From the NCBI GenBank assembly GCA_037367355.1, contig CM074702.1, positions 2,294,001 through 2,358,000 of the forward strand: a stretch of 64,000 nucleotides of DNA, written 5' to 3'. The DNA comes from Neoscytalidium dimidiatum (lineage: Eukaryota; Ascomycota; Dothideomycetes; Botryosphaeriales; Botryosphaeriaceae). Below are positions 22,785 to 34,597 of the stretch, piece by piece. Below the pieces are notes generated by a model that was not told the origin of the DNA, did no database searches, and worked only from the letters and a program-made list of their open reading frames with translations. The position numbers and the translations under genes are program-made. Within the stretch, counting starts at the first letter, position 1, and the number at the start of each line of letters is the position of its first letter.

Positions 22785-23779
22785 CTACTCCTTCCTCCTA
22801 ATCCACTCCTCCGCCTCTGCCTTCCACTCCTCCCGCCACCGACTCAACGGCGGCCTCCCCTCCACCACGTCCCCAACGGCCCACAGCATCCGCCGCCGAT
22901 CCAACTCCTCGCTCACGTCCCCGTCCGGACACACGATGTAGAAGCGGCCCAGCGCCATCTTCTCCTCCATGTAGCCCGCGACCTGCTCGGGCGTCCACGC
23001 GCCCGCCGGCTTTTCCCTGCCGGATCCGGGCCCGCCGCCGCTCAGGCCGGTGAACGTCCAGCCGGGGACGAGCAGGTGGACGGAGGTGGGCGTGGAGCGC
23101 AGGTCGTAGGACAGGTGCTCGGCGAGGGTCTTGACGGCGGATTTGGAGGCGTTGTAGGCCGGGTTACCGGGCGGGTTGGTGATGCCTTGCTTGCTGCCGG
23201 TGATGACGATGCTGGAGGGGGCGGGGCCGGCTGGGGAGGAGGTCGGCGGTTGCAGGTAGTGCGGGACGAAGGCGTTGAGGCCGTGGAGGATGCCGAAGAG
23301 GTTGGTGGAGAGGATCTGGGGAGTGCTGTTAGCGCAGGCGTCTCGTTGCGGGGGCGATAGTGTAGGGGAATTTTTGAGAGAGAGAGAGAGAGAGGGCCCC
23401 CCGGGGGAAAGAAGTTCGCGGTGAGGCTTGCCTTCTCGAAATATTCACTGTCGCCCCACGTGCCGCGGCCGCCGATGCCCGCGTTCAGCATCAGCAGGTT
23501 CGGCGGGCCCCCGTATTTGGCGAAGATGGAGTCTTTGAGGGCTGTCCAGGCGGATGGCTGCGAGACGTCGGTCTGGTAGGTGTCGACGCGGGTCTCGTCG
23601 CCGAGGACGGATTTGGCTTTGGAGAGCGTGTCGCTGTTCCAGTCGGCGATCGAGACACGCATGCCGTGCTTGAGGCAGAGCTGTGCGACGGCCAGACCGA
23701 TGCCTGACGCGCCGCCCGTGATGAGGGCGGTGTTGTTGGCGGCGAATACGGCGGGGGTGGGCATGGGGGCGGTGGTCAC
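22785..23779 (-). CDS. Short-chain dehydrogenase/reductase (SDR)
   Basis: NAD(P)-dependent oxidoreductase of the classical SDR type, substrate unknown. Two exons (23779-23432 and 23315-22785) give 292 aa. Motifs: TGGASGIG (coenzyme loop, about 20-27), a conserved acidic DW after strand 2 (NAD preference possible), LNAGIGG, STNLFGILHGL, and the catalytic Tyr/Lys in PAYNASKSAVKTL. The C-terminal region is Trp/Glu/Arg-rich. The 116-nt intron (23316-23431) has the donor AAG/GCAAGC instead of GT; without removing it, strand 5 (LSTNLFG) is lost. The intron holds a GA microsatellite at about 23374-23393. The start MTTAPMPTP is the first Met of the frame. Confidence 0.87.
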
Positions 23780-25816
23780 TGATGGGTCAATCGAAAGGCT
23801 AGAATTTGTGAGAGATGCTATCTATTATAAGCGGATTTTGGGGTTGCGGGGCTCTATGCAGATATTGGAGCTGTTGGAGAGCAAAATTGGGGAGGGGTAG
23901 CTCCGGGCGGAGCTTAGACGGAGCTTGGGCGGAGCTAAGGCGGCATGATGTCAGCCAGGATGTTTGGTGTGCGGGGCGGGCAGCAACCGGTTCGGGAGTG
24001 GCTGCCACCCGGCGCCCGGCTCCCGGACCGGTTCTCTTGATCCTCTGCACAACTGCACAACTAACCGAGAAGTTACCATCGCAGTGGGTAGCGAAAGTCA
24101 TGACACTCGGGACTAGCCAAACAAAGCGCATCCAACAGAGCAGGTGGCAGGAGAAGTCACCCTTCTCTTCGCAAGACGAGGCCACTGATAAGGACGCACT
24201 CTCAAGCGAAGACATATGGGTGGTTGAAGCAGGTATACAGACGCGAATGCCGTGTAATGTCAATGACTTCTGCATCCTGATGATTTCTTCAATTGGCTAT
24301 GCAATTGTGTTTTGGTTTGAAGGGTGCTTACTTCTTCCACCTGCTATGTGAGCCGCTGTTACTAAAATCACTTACTTCCATATCACTTTCTCTCTACACG
24401 AGCTCCATTACTAGCGCCAACACACTTAACAGCACCTCGATGCTTCTCCTAATTTTATCCTCTAAGGATTATTAGAATCGGAAGTCTGAATTCAGCTTAG
24501 GACATGGCGTAGTAGACAGCTCTTGATCTATGAGACTTGGTCACAGGATTCAAGCCACGTCGCCACTCTGTGGGACAATATCAAGGCCACTAGCCAGCAT
24601 TTGAAACAGCGCAGCGTCGTACTTCTTCCGTTCGACAACCACGACTTGAAGTATGGAGCCTTAAATCCGTGATACTTGTGGATACCCTGCACCACAGGGC
24701 CAGTCATACCGCCGAAGGCTACCTGACGCACCCAGAAGATTTACCATGAGAATCTGGACGAAATTCCTGCTGCACAAAGAAACTCTCGGATCAGACTGAC
24801 GTTCCCAGATATGTCGATCGGAGGTTGAATTCGGCATGATTCGTCGCTCCTGCTGCACACGACATTGCCACCAAATCGTGGAAAGAAGATAACCGCCCCC
24901 AGAGGCCGCAGAGGCCAGGCTTCTCACAGATCGCTCGATTCCCGGGGTGTTACATCCCTTAACCTCTGAGCGGTGCTGACTTTGGCAACAGACAAGTCCA
25001 TGTAATGCTGGAAGAGAGGCCACCATCTCTCACCCGATGTGGCCCTATCGATCCGAGCAAGGATCCCCCTCACCCCATGGCCTCCTCAACCAAGAACAGT
25101 AAGACACTCGAAGCCCACCGATCATCTGCCCTTCAGGCCCAGCAGCCCGGTCGACACCCGCACCATGGGTCCCTGGCTGCTTCCCCACAAGTGATTGACG
25201 CCAAGTCGGCAGTTCTCCAGTTCTTTGATCTCAGGGTGAGGACCTTTTTTTTTCCCCCTTGTCTTGTTACTTCTTTAGGTAGTGCGCGGCGCTGGCCGGA
25301 TGCAGTAATACGGTTCGCTGGGGAGAAAGCCTCATTACTCTTCTGGGCATTGCGGGACGCTGGGGATGTGTGGCTGGCCTGTGGCACCGAAGACAGCGAG
25401 TCGTGGTGGCTTTTTTGTGTGTTGGAAAGGAGGTGGGCGGCGCGTAGCTGTTCCATGTTAGGAGAACAGTTTTATTTGTGCTGAGTCCGCGTCCACCCCG
25501 TATGGACATCGCTGAAGGCGCAACCTATTCACCTTCTTGCATTGAAATCAATTGCATGCCAGCTTCGGCGAGACAATTGCCTCTTTTCACGCCGAAAAGC
25601 TGTAATTACGTGGCGAATAATCCATTCTGAAGTAGCTCAGTGGCGCTACCGGGTATAAAAAAGCGTATCCACGAGGCTCTCTCAATGAAAGGGAAATTTA
25701 GATCCTGTAGCTGCCACACAAGATACTCGTGAATCATAGTAGCTCCATCGCATCACTCAAGCGCCGCTTGGGAGGAGATCCAGCTATCAATTCCAGATAT
25801 TTCCCTCATCCTCCCT
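23780..25816. other. Intergenic, no gene seen
   Basis: About 2 kb. The first 250 bases are the promoter side of the SDR gene, with short G-rich repeats of GGAGCT type around 23900-23940. The region 24300-24900 is AT-richer. Open frames at 23815-24351 and 25005-25484 show no family signal and are not called. Confidence 0.5.
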
Positions 25817-27956
25817 TCACAGCTTCTCCGAGTTGCTGCCACTGGTTCCATTCACATCTTCCACCACCGCCACGTTATCCTTTTCACCTCGGATAGCACC
25901 CGCCACCGCGACCGCGTCTTCGGCGGGGATACGCATGCTGGCGGGCAGGTGCATGAGGACCTTGTCACCGGTGAAGAGGCGGTCGATCTCCTCGAGGGAC
26001 AGGTTCTTAGTTTCCGGGTAGAAGAAGTAGATGATGGGCACGAAGAAGGCGTTGAAGACGGCAAAGTAGATATAAGTCTTGTAGCCGATGTTGTCGATGG
26101 AGACGGGGACGATTTCGACGACGAGGAAGGTGAAGATCCTGTTGTTAAAGCTTCCGTCAGTAATTGATCCTCCAGGTAATGCATAAAAGTTTATATGGTA
26201 ATGCATACCAGTTCGATGCAGTCGCAAGCGAGGCGGCTTTGGTACGGATGGCAAGCGGGGCGTACTCGGCGGGGAGCAGCCAGGGGATGGCGAGCAGACC
26301 GATGGCGAAGAAGAAGTTGAAGAGGAAGAGCATCACGGCAGCGACGATACCGGCTGACTTGCCTCCATCGGAAACGGTGCCTGCGAGAATAGCCATGCAG
26401 CAGGATTGACCAATGACGGCGAAGAGCATGAGCTTGCGGCGACCGAGGCGGTCAAGGACCCAAACGACGGGGAAAGTGGACAGGCTGTTGAGATAACATT
26501 AGTAAATCTTGAATGAGATACGGAAGCTCTACAGGCATGGAAGGTGGATTGGTGTGTCCGTCTAGATGAGAGCAACTCCCTTTTATTGACGTGCTCCGTC
26601 TGAGTGGTTGCTTCTGGGGTCAGGGGCAACTCACAAGTAAGCAACTCCATTGGCACCAGCAACCAGCAGAGCGGTATTGTGCGACATTCCAATACTAGTC
26701 TCGAAGATGACGGCGGCGTAGTACGTAATCAGATTGATGCCGCTGAGTTGCTGCATGAACTGGCCACCAATACCAAGGAGTGTCCTGTAGCGGAAGCGCT
26801 GGGGTCCGTCTTGGAGTAGAGACTTGAAAGTTGTGCCACCAGCGACCTGCTTCTCCTCGTACAAGGCGTGCTGGATGATGGCCATCTCGTTATTGACGAT
26901 TTCCGAGTCCTCGCCGATTTGCGTGGCGTTGGGCTGGAGGCGCCACAAGATATGACGAGCCTCGTCTTCGCGGTCATGGTTGAGCAGCCAACGAGGAGAT
27001 TCCGGGAGGAAGATGATGCTGGCAAACGTGACGAGGGCAAAGAAGATCTGGAAGGCGATGGGGAAGCTGCAGAGATGTCAGTTTGTAGTTGCACTCGGGT
27101 CAGGGATGGAACGGCCGTACCGGAACTGAGACTCGTTGTCCACGAAGCTGAAGCCGTAGTCGACCCAGTAAGCCAATGCGACACCAAAAATGTTGAGAAT
27201 AAACTCGATGGCGAGGCCTTTGCCACGGTCATGGGCTTGCATAAGCTCTGCGTGCCAGACAGCTGAAGATCGGGTCAGTGACGGAATCTTACAATACGAG
27301 AGAATGTAGCTCACGAATTGTCGAGGTGTTTAGGCCATTTCCAAGGCCCGCAACGATACGGCCGACAATGAGCTGAGCAATGCCGTACGAGGCGCATTGG
27401 ATGACAGCACCGATTGTGAGGATGCTGCATCCAAGCATAATACATTTGCGACGGCCGAGATGTTCGCCGAAGATGAAGGTAAAGATGGCGCCGAAAAAAC
27501 AGCCAATTTCCTAGCTTCAGGGTCAGATTCCGCCTTGTCTTTCTTTCAGGGGCATCCGAACATAGATAGCGACGACAGTGCCTTGGAGGGAGGAGTTCCC
27601 GCCTCTTTGGGTATCAATCTCAGGAAAAACAGTGGTGAATGCAGAGCCGGTCAAAAGGCCGGACATGACACCCTGGTCATAACTGCATCGCCTCCGTCAG
27701 CATCTTTTGTTCTTGTTGAGAGCGTGTTAGGGTGTGGGCAACGCAGGCGCTGTCAGGAGAAAGAGCGCTTATCTGGAGCATCTTGTTGCAAGCGAAGCCC
27801 AGGGCTCGCCGTGAATTGGCCCTTCGCACCCGTACAGGGCTTTCGATCCTCGCACAAAAAGCGTGATGGAAATGTGGAAACATACCCAAAGAGGAGAAAA
27901 CCAGCGCCAGAGCACAAGGTGATGGCCCAGTCGAGGGCCTTTCCGGTCAACACCAT
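25817..27956 (-). CDS. MFS sugar transporter, STL1-like
   Basis: Twelve-helix sugar or polyol/H+ symporter of the plasma membrane. Seven exons give 519 aa, all GT-AG. Family signatures: FGYDQGVMSGLLTG in helix 1, GEHLGRRKCIMLGC (loop 2-3 RxGRR), GRIVAGLGNGLNTSTIPVWHAE, PESPRWLL, GGQFMQQLSGINLITYYA, DRLGRRKLM and PETKNLSLEEIDRLF. This set is that of the STL1/glycerol-type clade of fungal sugar transporters; the actual substrate cannot be read from sequence. The cytoplasmic tail after residue 470 is short and acidic. It is divergent from the sugar-reductase-type SDR at 29489, with 1.5 kb between, so a shared role in uptake and metabolism of a sugar or polyol is possible. Confidence 0.9.
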
Positions 27957-28100
27957 GTTTGAATCTCGTGTGAGAGTCGTTTAACCAGTCAGACAAGAGT
28001 CGCACAAGACACCAGGGATAGACAAAAGGCGGAAAAGAGAAAAAAGGGAATCTGGGGCCCCGCGCGCAGGATTGTAATGGTGTTGGTGCAGATTGTAAGT

Positions 28101-28107
28101 TTATATA
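28101..28107 (-). promoter_or_regulatory. Possible TATA box of the sugar transporter gene
   Basis: The minus strand reads TATATAA about 145-150 bases upstream of the transporter ATG, at a plausible distance for a fungal promoter. Evidence is the match alone. Confidence 0.35.
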
Positions 28108-29105
28108 CACAGCATAAACGGCATGTTCACGCTACGCCTGATTCATTTGCAGGTTTAGCCCCGCGAAAATCGAGCGTGGGTGGGCGCTTAGATCACCCCA
28201 GGGTGACGGGGGAGCAAGGCTAAGGCTAAACGCCACGGCAATTGCAGTGACGCTGCCGATGGCACCCTTGCCTGTGACCCGGACTCCACGATGACCAAAT
28301 TGTGGAGGGATTGGTACAATAGCAGGTTATTCCCGAGGCCGAAGCCGGCCTTGCGTCGCGGGTGCCTCAAAGGGTCCTGGCGGGGAGCCCGTGGCCTGTC
28401 TCACTGAGGACCCTTACGTCGGCGGATTTGCATGTTAAAGGCGGTTGTACTGCGCGTCAGGGTTCGCCGTCACTGCTGCATGCCCAACGGCTCTCCCTGG
28501 TTGGCAACGCGGCTCTGTGATTGGGAATGCAGGCTTGTGCAGGCTCGTGGCACAGCAGCAGGCCGGAATATGTCGCGTCCGCTTGAGGTGGTGCCGACGT
28601 TGCAGCAAGTCGGCCCGCTTTGAAAAAGCATGCATCCGTTTCAGGAGATCCATCCGGGGAAGGCTTGGTCGACTGTGGAGCCAGAGCGGAGTGATCCCCA
28701 GGCTGGAGCAGCCCTTTACGGCCGACCCGCCTCCTTGGCGTACGTCGTCAGCGATGACCAGTACGGGGCAGTGGACTGATTGTGCGGGCTGGCGCCGAAG
28801 TTTCCCGTTGGCGCTGACAGCGGCCAAGGTAGTTACTGACGCTGAAGGCCTGGCGCGTGCTGGCGGTTGGATTTGCCGACGAGGAGCCCGTGCCAAACTC
28901 GGTAATCTTGAGCGCTGCCAGTTCATCGACCCCGGCATTCTCCTTCCAGACCAAACAAGGCGAGACGATGGATCAGCTGGCGGACGGAGACAGGTTTGAG
29001 GCGAGCTGATTGCGACGACTTCGTGCTGACGCGGAGGTGTGTCATCTCGGCTCCGAGCAGAATGCGCGGGGGCGCAGAGGTGGGCGGATGGGGCCCGCAG
29101 ACCCT

Positions 29106-29138
29106 GGGTGATGGGGGATGGGGGACGGGGGATGGGGG
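29106..29138 (+). repeat. G-run array, potential G-quadruplex
   Basis: One G3 run followed by four G5 runs (29113-29117, 29120-29124, 29127-29131, 29134-29138), the G5 runs separated by 2-base spacers AT, AC, AT. This fits the textbook intramolecular quadruplex pattern on the plus strand. Confidence 0.75.
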
Positions 29139-29488
29139 ATGCGAGGTCAAGCTAACACAGGGCCGCTTGAGCTGGAAGCTTGTGCCTTCCGCTCTGGGAA
29201 ACCAGTGCCCCTCATGCCCGCCAGCGCGTTTTCACGACGAAAAAGTATCTTGACACTTCTCCACGTCCTGATGCGGTAATGTACGACGCTGCCCCAGATG
29301 CCAGCTTTTAAGAATCGTCCGCCATCATGGTCCAGCTTTGCCCGGTCTTCCACTTCCTTCGCTGCTGAATTGCCCCTCTTCGCCGCTTTCTCTTCTGCCT
29401 CTTGAGCACCTTGCATTCCACCCCCGCCGCCCTCCCACACGCTTGAGCCTCTTGCAGCATCCGCTCGGCCCATCTCGACCAATCAGCC

Positions 29489-30446
29489 ATGGCGCCTTCG
29501 ATCGTGTCCGACACTACCCTCGCAGCAAACATTCCCGAATCGAACTTGACGCCTGCAGCTCAAGCACCAGTCGATAAGCTTTTCGGTCTGAAGGGGAGGA
29601 CTATAATAGTCACCGGCGGAGCTCGCGGCCTCGGTATCACCCTCGCAATCGCCGTGCTCGAGGCCGGCGGTGACGTTGCGTGCCTCGACATTCTGCCCGA
29701 GCCGAGCGCTGAAGAGTGGGCTATCGTCACGAAGCTCACAAAGGCCTCGTCGAAGCCGTTGCACGCAAGCTACAAGAAATGCGACATCACAAAAGAGGAG
29801 GAGGTTGAGGCTGTGGTCCAGGAGGTCGCCCAGGAAGCCGCTGCAAGAGGGAGCCCTGTCAAGGGTCTGATCTCTTGCGCCGGCATCCAGCAGATGAAGG
29901 ACGCCATCGACTACCCTGTGGATGGCTACAGGCGCATCATGGAGGTCAATGTCGTGGGCAACTTCACCACTGCCAAGCACGTTGCCCGGGTGCTGAGGGA
30001 TGGCGGTAAGGGAGGCAGCATCGTCTTCATCGCATCTATGTCGGGACAGATTATGAACAGGGTAAGTGAGACAGTTTCACGCCGAGCGAGAGATAGCATG
30101 CTGGTCGCTGACACGGACTGCACACCTGCAGGGACTGCACTGCTCGGCCTACAACTCGTCCAAGGCGGCAGTCCACCAGATGACGCGCTCGCTGGCGGTG
30201 GAATGGGGCGCGTACGGCATTCGCGTCAACTCGCTGTCGCCCGGCTACATCCGCACCGCCATGACGGACCAGCTGCTGGCAGAGAAGCCCGAGGTGGAGG
30301 AGACGTGGATGAGGGGAGCGGCGCTGGGCCGGCTGGGCGCGCCGGAAGACTTCAAGGCGGGAGCAATCTACCTACTGGCGGATGGAAGCGCGTGGCAGAC
30401 CGGCTCCGATCTGCGCATAGACGGCGGTCACTGTGCCTCCGCATAA
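29489..30446 (+). CDS. Short-chain dehydrogenase, sorbose/xylulose reductase type
   Basis: Classical SDR of 295 aa, most like fungal NADPH-dependent sugar or polyol reductases (L-xylulose, sorbose or mannitol dehydrogenase group); the exact substrate is inference. Two exons with a 70-nt GT-AG intron (30062-30131). Motifs: VTGGARGLG (coenzyme loop, about 40-48), a CAGIQ strand 4 motif, FIASMSGQIMNR, catalytic Tyr and Lys in SAYNSSKAAVHQM, and the C-terminal LADGSAWQTGSDLRIDGG typical of the group. The residue pattern LDI after strand 2 includes an Asp, so cofactor choice is uncertain. An N-terminal extension of about 35 residues precedes the Rossmann fold. Neighbours are a sugar transporter (divergent) and a Zn2Cys6 regulator (same strand). 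Confidence 0.88.
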
Positions 30447-31162
30447 GAGGGCACGGTCGTAAGGAGCGGTGGGCAGGGCTGGATGCGGATGCGAGCCGTG
30501 GATATTCCTAGATCATGGCGGCGTCAGGCACACACTGGTCGGCTAAAGACACTGGTAGAGGCGCATTAGAGTTTCCGGCACGCGTAATCGGACGCGGTGC
30601 TTAGGCATGCTTCTGCTATTCAGACAGAAAAGAAATACGACGGTCGAGGCGAGCCAGCCGCGGCGCAAACGGTGATGAAATTGGAACGAGTCAGTGGGCG
30701 TCGCGAATCATTATCCAGCAGCGGGGATGCTTGTTGACGAAGAGGATGCTGGGAGAGCCGCATGAGCGCAAAAGCGCATGCTCGCGCGCTGGGCGAGAGC
30801 CATTGGCCGGCTGGCGGGCCGCCTGGAGCGTCGCGTGGTGGGCAGGCGAGCGATCGCCGGCGTTTTCTGAGCTTCTCGTGAGCTTTTGGCCAGAAGGCTG
30901 CTTGGCCTAGCTAGCCACTAACAGCCTTTACCGCGTCACAGGCATTCCGGAGATCGCCCTTGGCCAGGTCGCCGGCTTTCCCGTCGCGGACACTGTGTGG
31001 AGAGGCGCGCCCCGAGCACCGCGCACCGAGTCGCCAGCTGCCCCAAACCCCACGGCGCTTTTGCAGCTCACTCTCCCGTGTCCGTTCGCCTTGCATCGAT
31101 GGAGTCCCACGCACCGCGCTGTCGCACCCGCTGCCACAGCTCCTACTCACACATTCCCGCTC
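30447..31162. other. Intergenic, promoter of Zn2Cys6 gene
   Basis: About 700 bases, GC-rich, no gene recognised. Ends in a C-rich leader before the regulator ATG. Confidence 0.5.
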
Positions 31163-33707
31163 ATGTCGCCGCCAGCAACTAACGAACAACTAACGCCCTC
31201 CACCTCGCGCGACACCAACTCCAGCAGCCATGCCACTCCCGCCCCCAACGCCGACTCGGCTGCAGCTCCGCCAGAGGGCTCGCTGAAGAGAAAGCGCGGT
31301 CGACATGGCTGCTTAAACTGTCGCCGCAAGAGGAAGAAATGCAAGTTAACCAGGGCATGTCCCCATCTTCCAACTAAGCTAACCTCCGCCCACCAATTCA
31401 GGCGACGAGGTCCACCCAACCTGCACCAAGTGCCAGAAGCACGGCGAGACCTGCGAGTGGGACACTGGCGTCATTTTTCGTCACAATGGCTTGTCTATAG
31501 AACATCCGTCCATGCGCGAGTTCGGCCGCCACAGCCAGCAGCGCCAGACTGACTTCACGGTGCGCGCCCTTGTGCCTTGAACGCCTGCCTGCCCTCATTT
31601 AGCACCGAGCTAACACACTGCCTGTCAGATTATCGATGTCACGTCCTCTGTTGTGCGCTCTTGTCGCGAAGAAGACGGCTCCGTCGACGACTACCAAGAT
31701 GCTTCAGAGGTTGCTGTGGGAATCGAGCACCGTGGGAGTTGGTCGTGGAGGCCGAATGGTGATTCTGCAACCACGACAGCTCAACCTAGCAGACCTTTCT
31801 CTTCGGCCTCTCCCGAGCAATCCAGGTCCCTAAGCGATACCAATTCCCCGGTCCAGCAACACAACGCCCCTGCAAATACCCCCAAGTTTTCTGCCCCGAC
31901 CGTACCTTCCGGCCCGGAGCCGCAGAGCCGCATACCCTCGTACAGGCCCCCGCGAGTGACCGATGCTACCCAACCGGATGCATCGGACGGGAGCTTGCGG
32001 AGGCACCTGAGTGGAAGCAGTGCCGTGCTGAACGGCCAGCAGCGCACAGACGGCGCTGTGCCTCCTCACCAACACCTGAACCGAACAAGCTCTTCATCCA
32101 CCTTCTCTACCATGCGTTCCTCTCTACCAACACCGACGTCTGCACCACCCGGAGATACCCATCGATATAGCCTTGATCACGAACCGACAGCTCTGTCTCT
32201 TTCTGCAGGGGAGCTGGCAGCCCTGGATTTCCTTACGTCGCAGCCTACTCAACATGCTCCCCACGAGATGGCAATGACAGATCACGATCGACCGTGGATT
32301 TCTCCCGATATGAACCAGGAAGTATCATCCGCGTTTTCGAATGATCCGGTCTTGGTGGAGTCACCATCTTACGGCCTCTACTATCCCAGCCACGCATACA
32401 GGGACCTGCAACAAAACCTGCACAGCCATATCATCGAGACCGCTCGAAATAGCGGCATTACCAGGCACGGAACTCCTGATCTCACTGTTGACGGTGCTCC
32501 CGACGGCGTTCTGGGGCATGATCCGGACACAGTAGGCCGCGCCGCAGCCAGGCTCGAGTCTATAGCACAGCCCCCACGGACTAAGACCTTGACGGAACAG
32601 AGAGAGATTGAACTGTGGCAGAACTATCTCAACGAAGTTGCTCCTTGGCTAGACAAATTCGACAACCATCGGCATTTCCAGTTCACCATACCGATCATGG
32701 CAAAGACATGCGCGCATTTGCGTTACTCAGCCCTGGCGCTCTCCGCCCGGCAGCAAGAACGTAAAGACCCCTCGAGGCCGTATACGGAGAGTCTCGGACT
32801 CTACCAAGAAGCAATCCAGAATCTGGTTCCGGAGCTCGAGACGATGAGCACCGAAGTCATTGCGTCGAGCGTGTTGCTCTGCGTGTTGGAAATGATCATC
32901 GTGTCACCGAAGGACTGGGGCCGGCATCTTGACGGCTGTGCCATTCTTCTCCAAGCCGCCAACATCACAGGCGTTTCAGGCGGTGTCAACCAAGCACTCT
33001 TCTGGTGCTTCGCTCGCATGGACGTCTGGGGCGGATACCTGTCGGACAGCTGCACGAAAGTGCCCCTGGACCGCTGGCTCTCCTCCCACGTGCCCATGTC
33101 AACCGCCGTCAACCTGTTCAAAAACGAATGCAAAGGGTTTGACGCATACGCCAACTACGCCGTCTTCCTCTCCGCGTCGGTGGTCAACGTCATCAACGGC
33201 CGCGGCGACACCGTCTCCAACCCGGATGCCCGCGCCGAGTACGTCGCGCGCTGGAAGGCCCTCTGGGACCTCGTCGAGGACTGGTACAACTCCCGCCCTG
33301 TCGAGATGCATCCGCTGCTCTCCTACCCCGCCTCCTTCGACGACTACGACTACCCCTTTCCTAAGGTCCTGTACGGCAACCCGCCCGCTGTCAACGGCAA
33401 CCAGCTCTACCACTTCTGCGCCATACGCCTGCTCCAGGAGAAACCGAAGGAGGTGCGCCTGAACAAGAAGAGTGCGAAGAGCCTGATCTGGCACGCCAGG
33501 CAGATCTGCGGCATCGCGGCGAGCAATAGCCACCATGGCGCGTGGATCAATGGGCTGCAGCCGCTGTGGGTCGCGGGCAAGCTGATGAGCCATCCGAGCG
33601 AGCATAGGGCCATTTTGACTGTGCTGGCGAGGATTGAAAACGAGAGTGGGTGGGCGACCAAGTGGCGGGCGGATGAGCTGAAGGAGTATTGGGGGGAGGC
33701 GCCGTGA
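31163..33707 (+). CDS. Zn2Cys6 transcription factor with fungal-specific domain
   Basis: Probable DNA-binding regulator, 804 aa from three exons (31163-31340, 31402-31559, 31629-33707; total 2415 nt, in frame). The N-terminus is Ser/Thr/Pro-rich; basic KRKRGRHG precedes the zinc cluster CLNCRRKRKKC-DEVHPTCTKCQKHGETC (residues about 50-77), a CX2CX6CX6CX2CX6C pattern once the first intron is removed. That intron starts GCAAGT, so it would be GC-AG, and it splits the third Cys codon. A long disordered stretch follows (110-400), then a helical regulatory domain (about 400-790) resembling the Fungal_trans_2 type. Start MSPPATNEQ is the Met nearest the zinc cluster that follows the GC-rich leader. 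The nearest candidate targets are the SDR and transporter on its left. Confidence 0.85.
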
Positions 33708-34104
33708 TTGCGACTGGTGGGCATCTCTTAGGTTCGGTATAGCCGGATACCTTGTCTTTATTGGTCATGACCGAAATGTTTTTTTTTTTGGGTAACCAAT
33801 GCATTGCATGGCGTTGGCGGCGACCGTGATGTCACGTACAAAAGTTCTTGTTCATATTTAGGATGGCCTTGTGCATAGCTTAGGAATAGTTGATGGGAAG
33901 GGAGGGAATTGTGTGTAAGTGATTCCAATCGGCACTGAAGCATGGAATAGCATGTGTTTCCTGCAGTCTCGAGATTGAATCTACATTTGTCATATTCTGA
34001 ACTACCTTTATTGAGGAAACCACAGAGAGCGAGTCCTCTCCCGGATTCATCAGACATCCCCAGCCACTCCACTCCACTCTACCCAAACCCCCTCCCCCTC
34101 CCTT
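33708..34104. other. 3' spacer between convergent genes
   Basis: About 400 bases between two convergent stops. A T-run (33780-33790) and AT-rich sequence follow, then a C-rich stretch before 34105. No gene seen. Confidence 0.5.
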
Positions 34105-34564
34105 TCACAACCTCGCCTTCTCTCCCTTCCCCTTCACCCCACCTTCCTCCTCCCCATCAGGCTCCAACACACACGCCAACGTCCCCTCCCCGACCTCCTC
34201 CTCCTCTTCCCCCTCAAACACCCACACCGCCCTCCCCGCCCTCCCGCTCCGCACCTCCAGCTCCATCTTCATCTGCCGCACCACGACCACCACGTCCCCC
34301 TCGCGCACCGCGTCCCCGGCCTCCACGCACACCTCGACGACCCGCCCGGCGAACGGGATCAGCACGTGCGTCGGGTCGGCGGGGTCGCCGCGGCGGTGGC
34401 GGCGGGAGAGCGTCGCGGCCGGGGCGGCGGAGGTGGCGGCGAGGTGGAGGAGGTAGGGCGTCGGGGTCTGAGTGCTGCTGGAGGAGAAGGCGATCTCGGC
34501 GGAGAGGGAGGCCGGGAAGGCGTTGCGGAGGAGGCGGGTCAGGGCGATGTGGTGGGTTGGCGGC

Positions 34565-34597
<33 letters not shown>

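Larger units (their letters stand above)
27957..29488. other. Divergent promoter region, transporter/SDR
   Basis: 1.5 kb spacer. It holds a TATA-like site for the transporter and a G-run cluster at 29106-29138 about 350 bases before the SDR start. A CT-rich leader (29330-29480) precedes the SDR ATG. Open frames on both strands (28435-28999) overlap each other and look like compositional noise. Confidence 0.5.

Noticed and set aside
28435..28999. Overlapping open frames on both strands, 167 and 184 aa
   Set aside because: They mirror each other, lack motifs and have no splice-compatible continuation; treated as intergenic.
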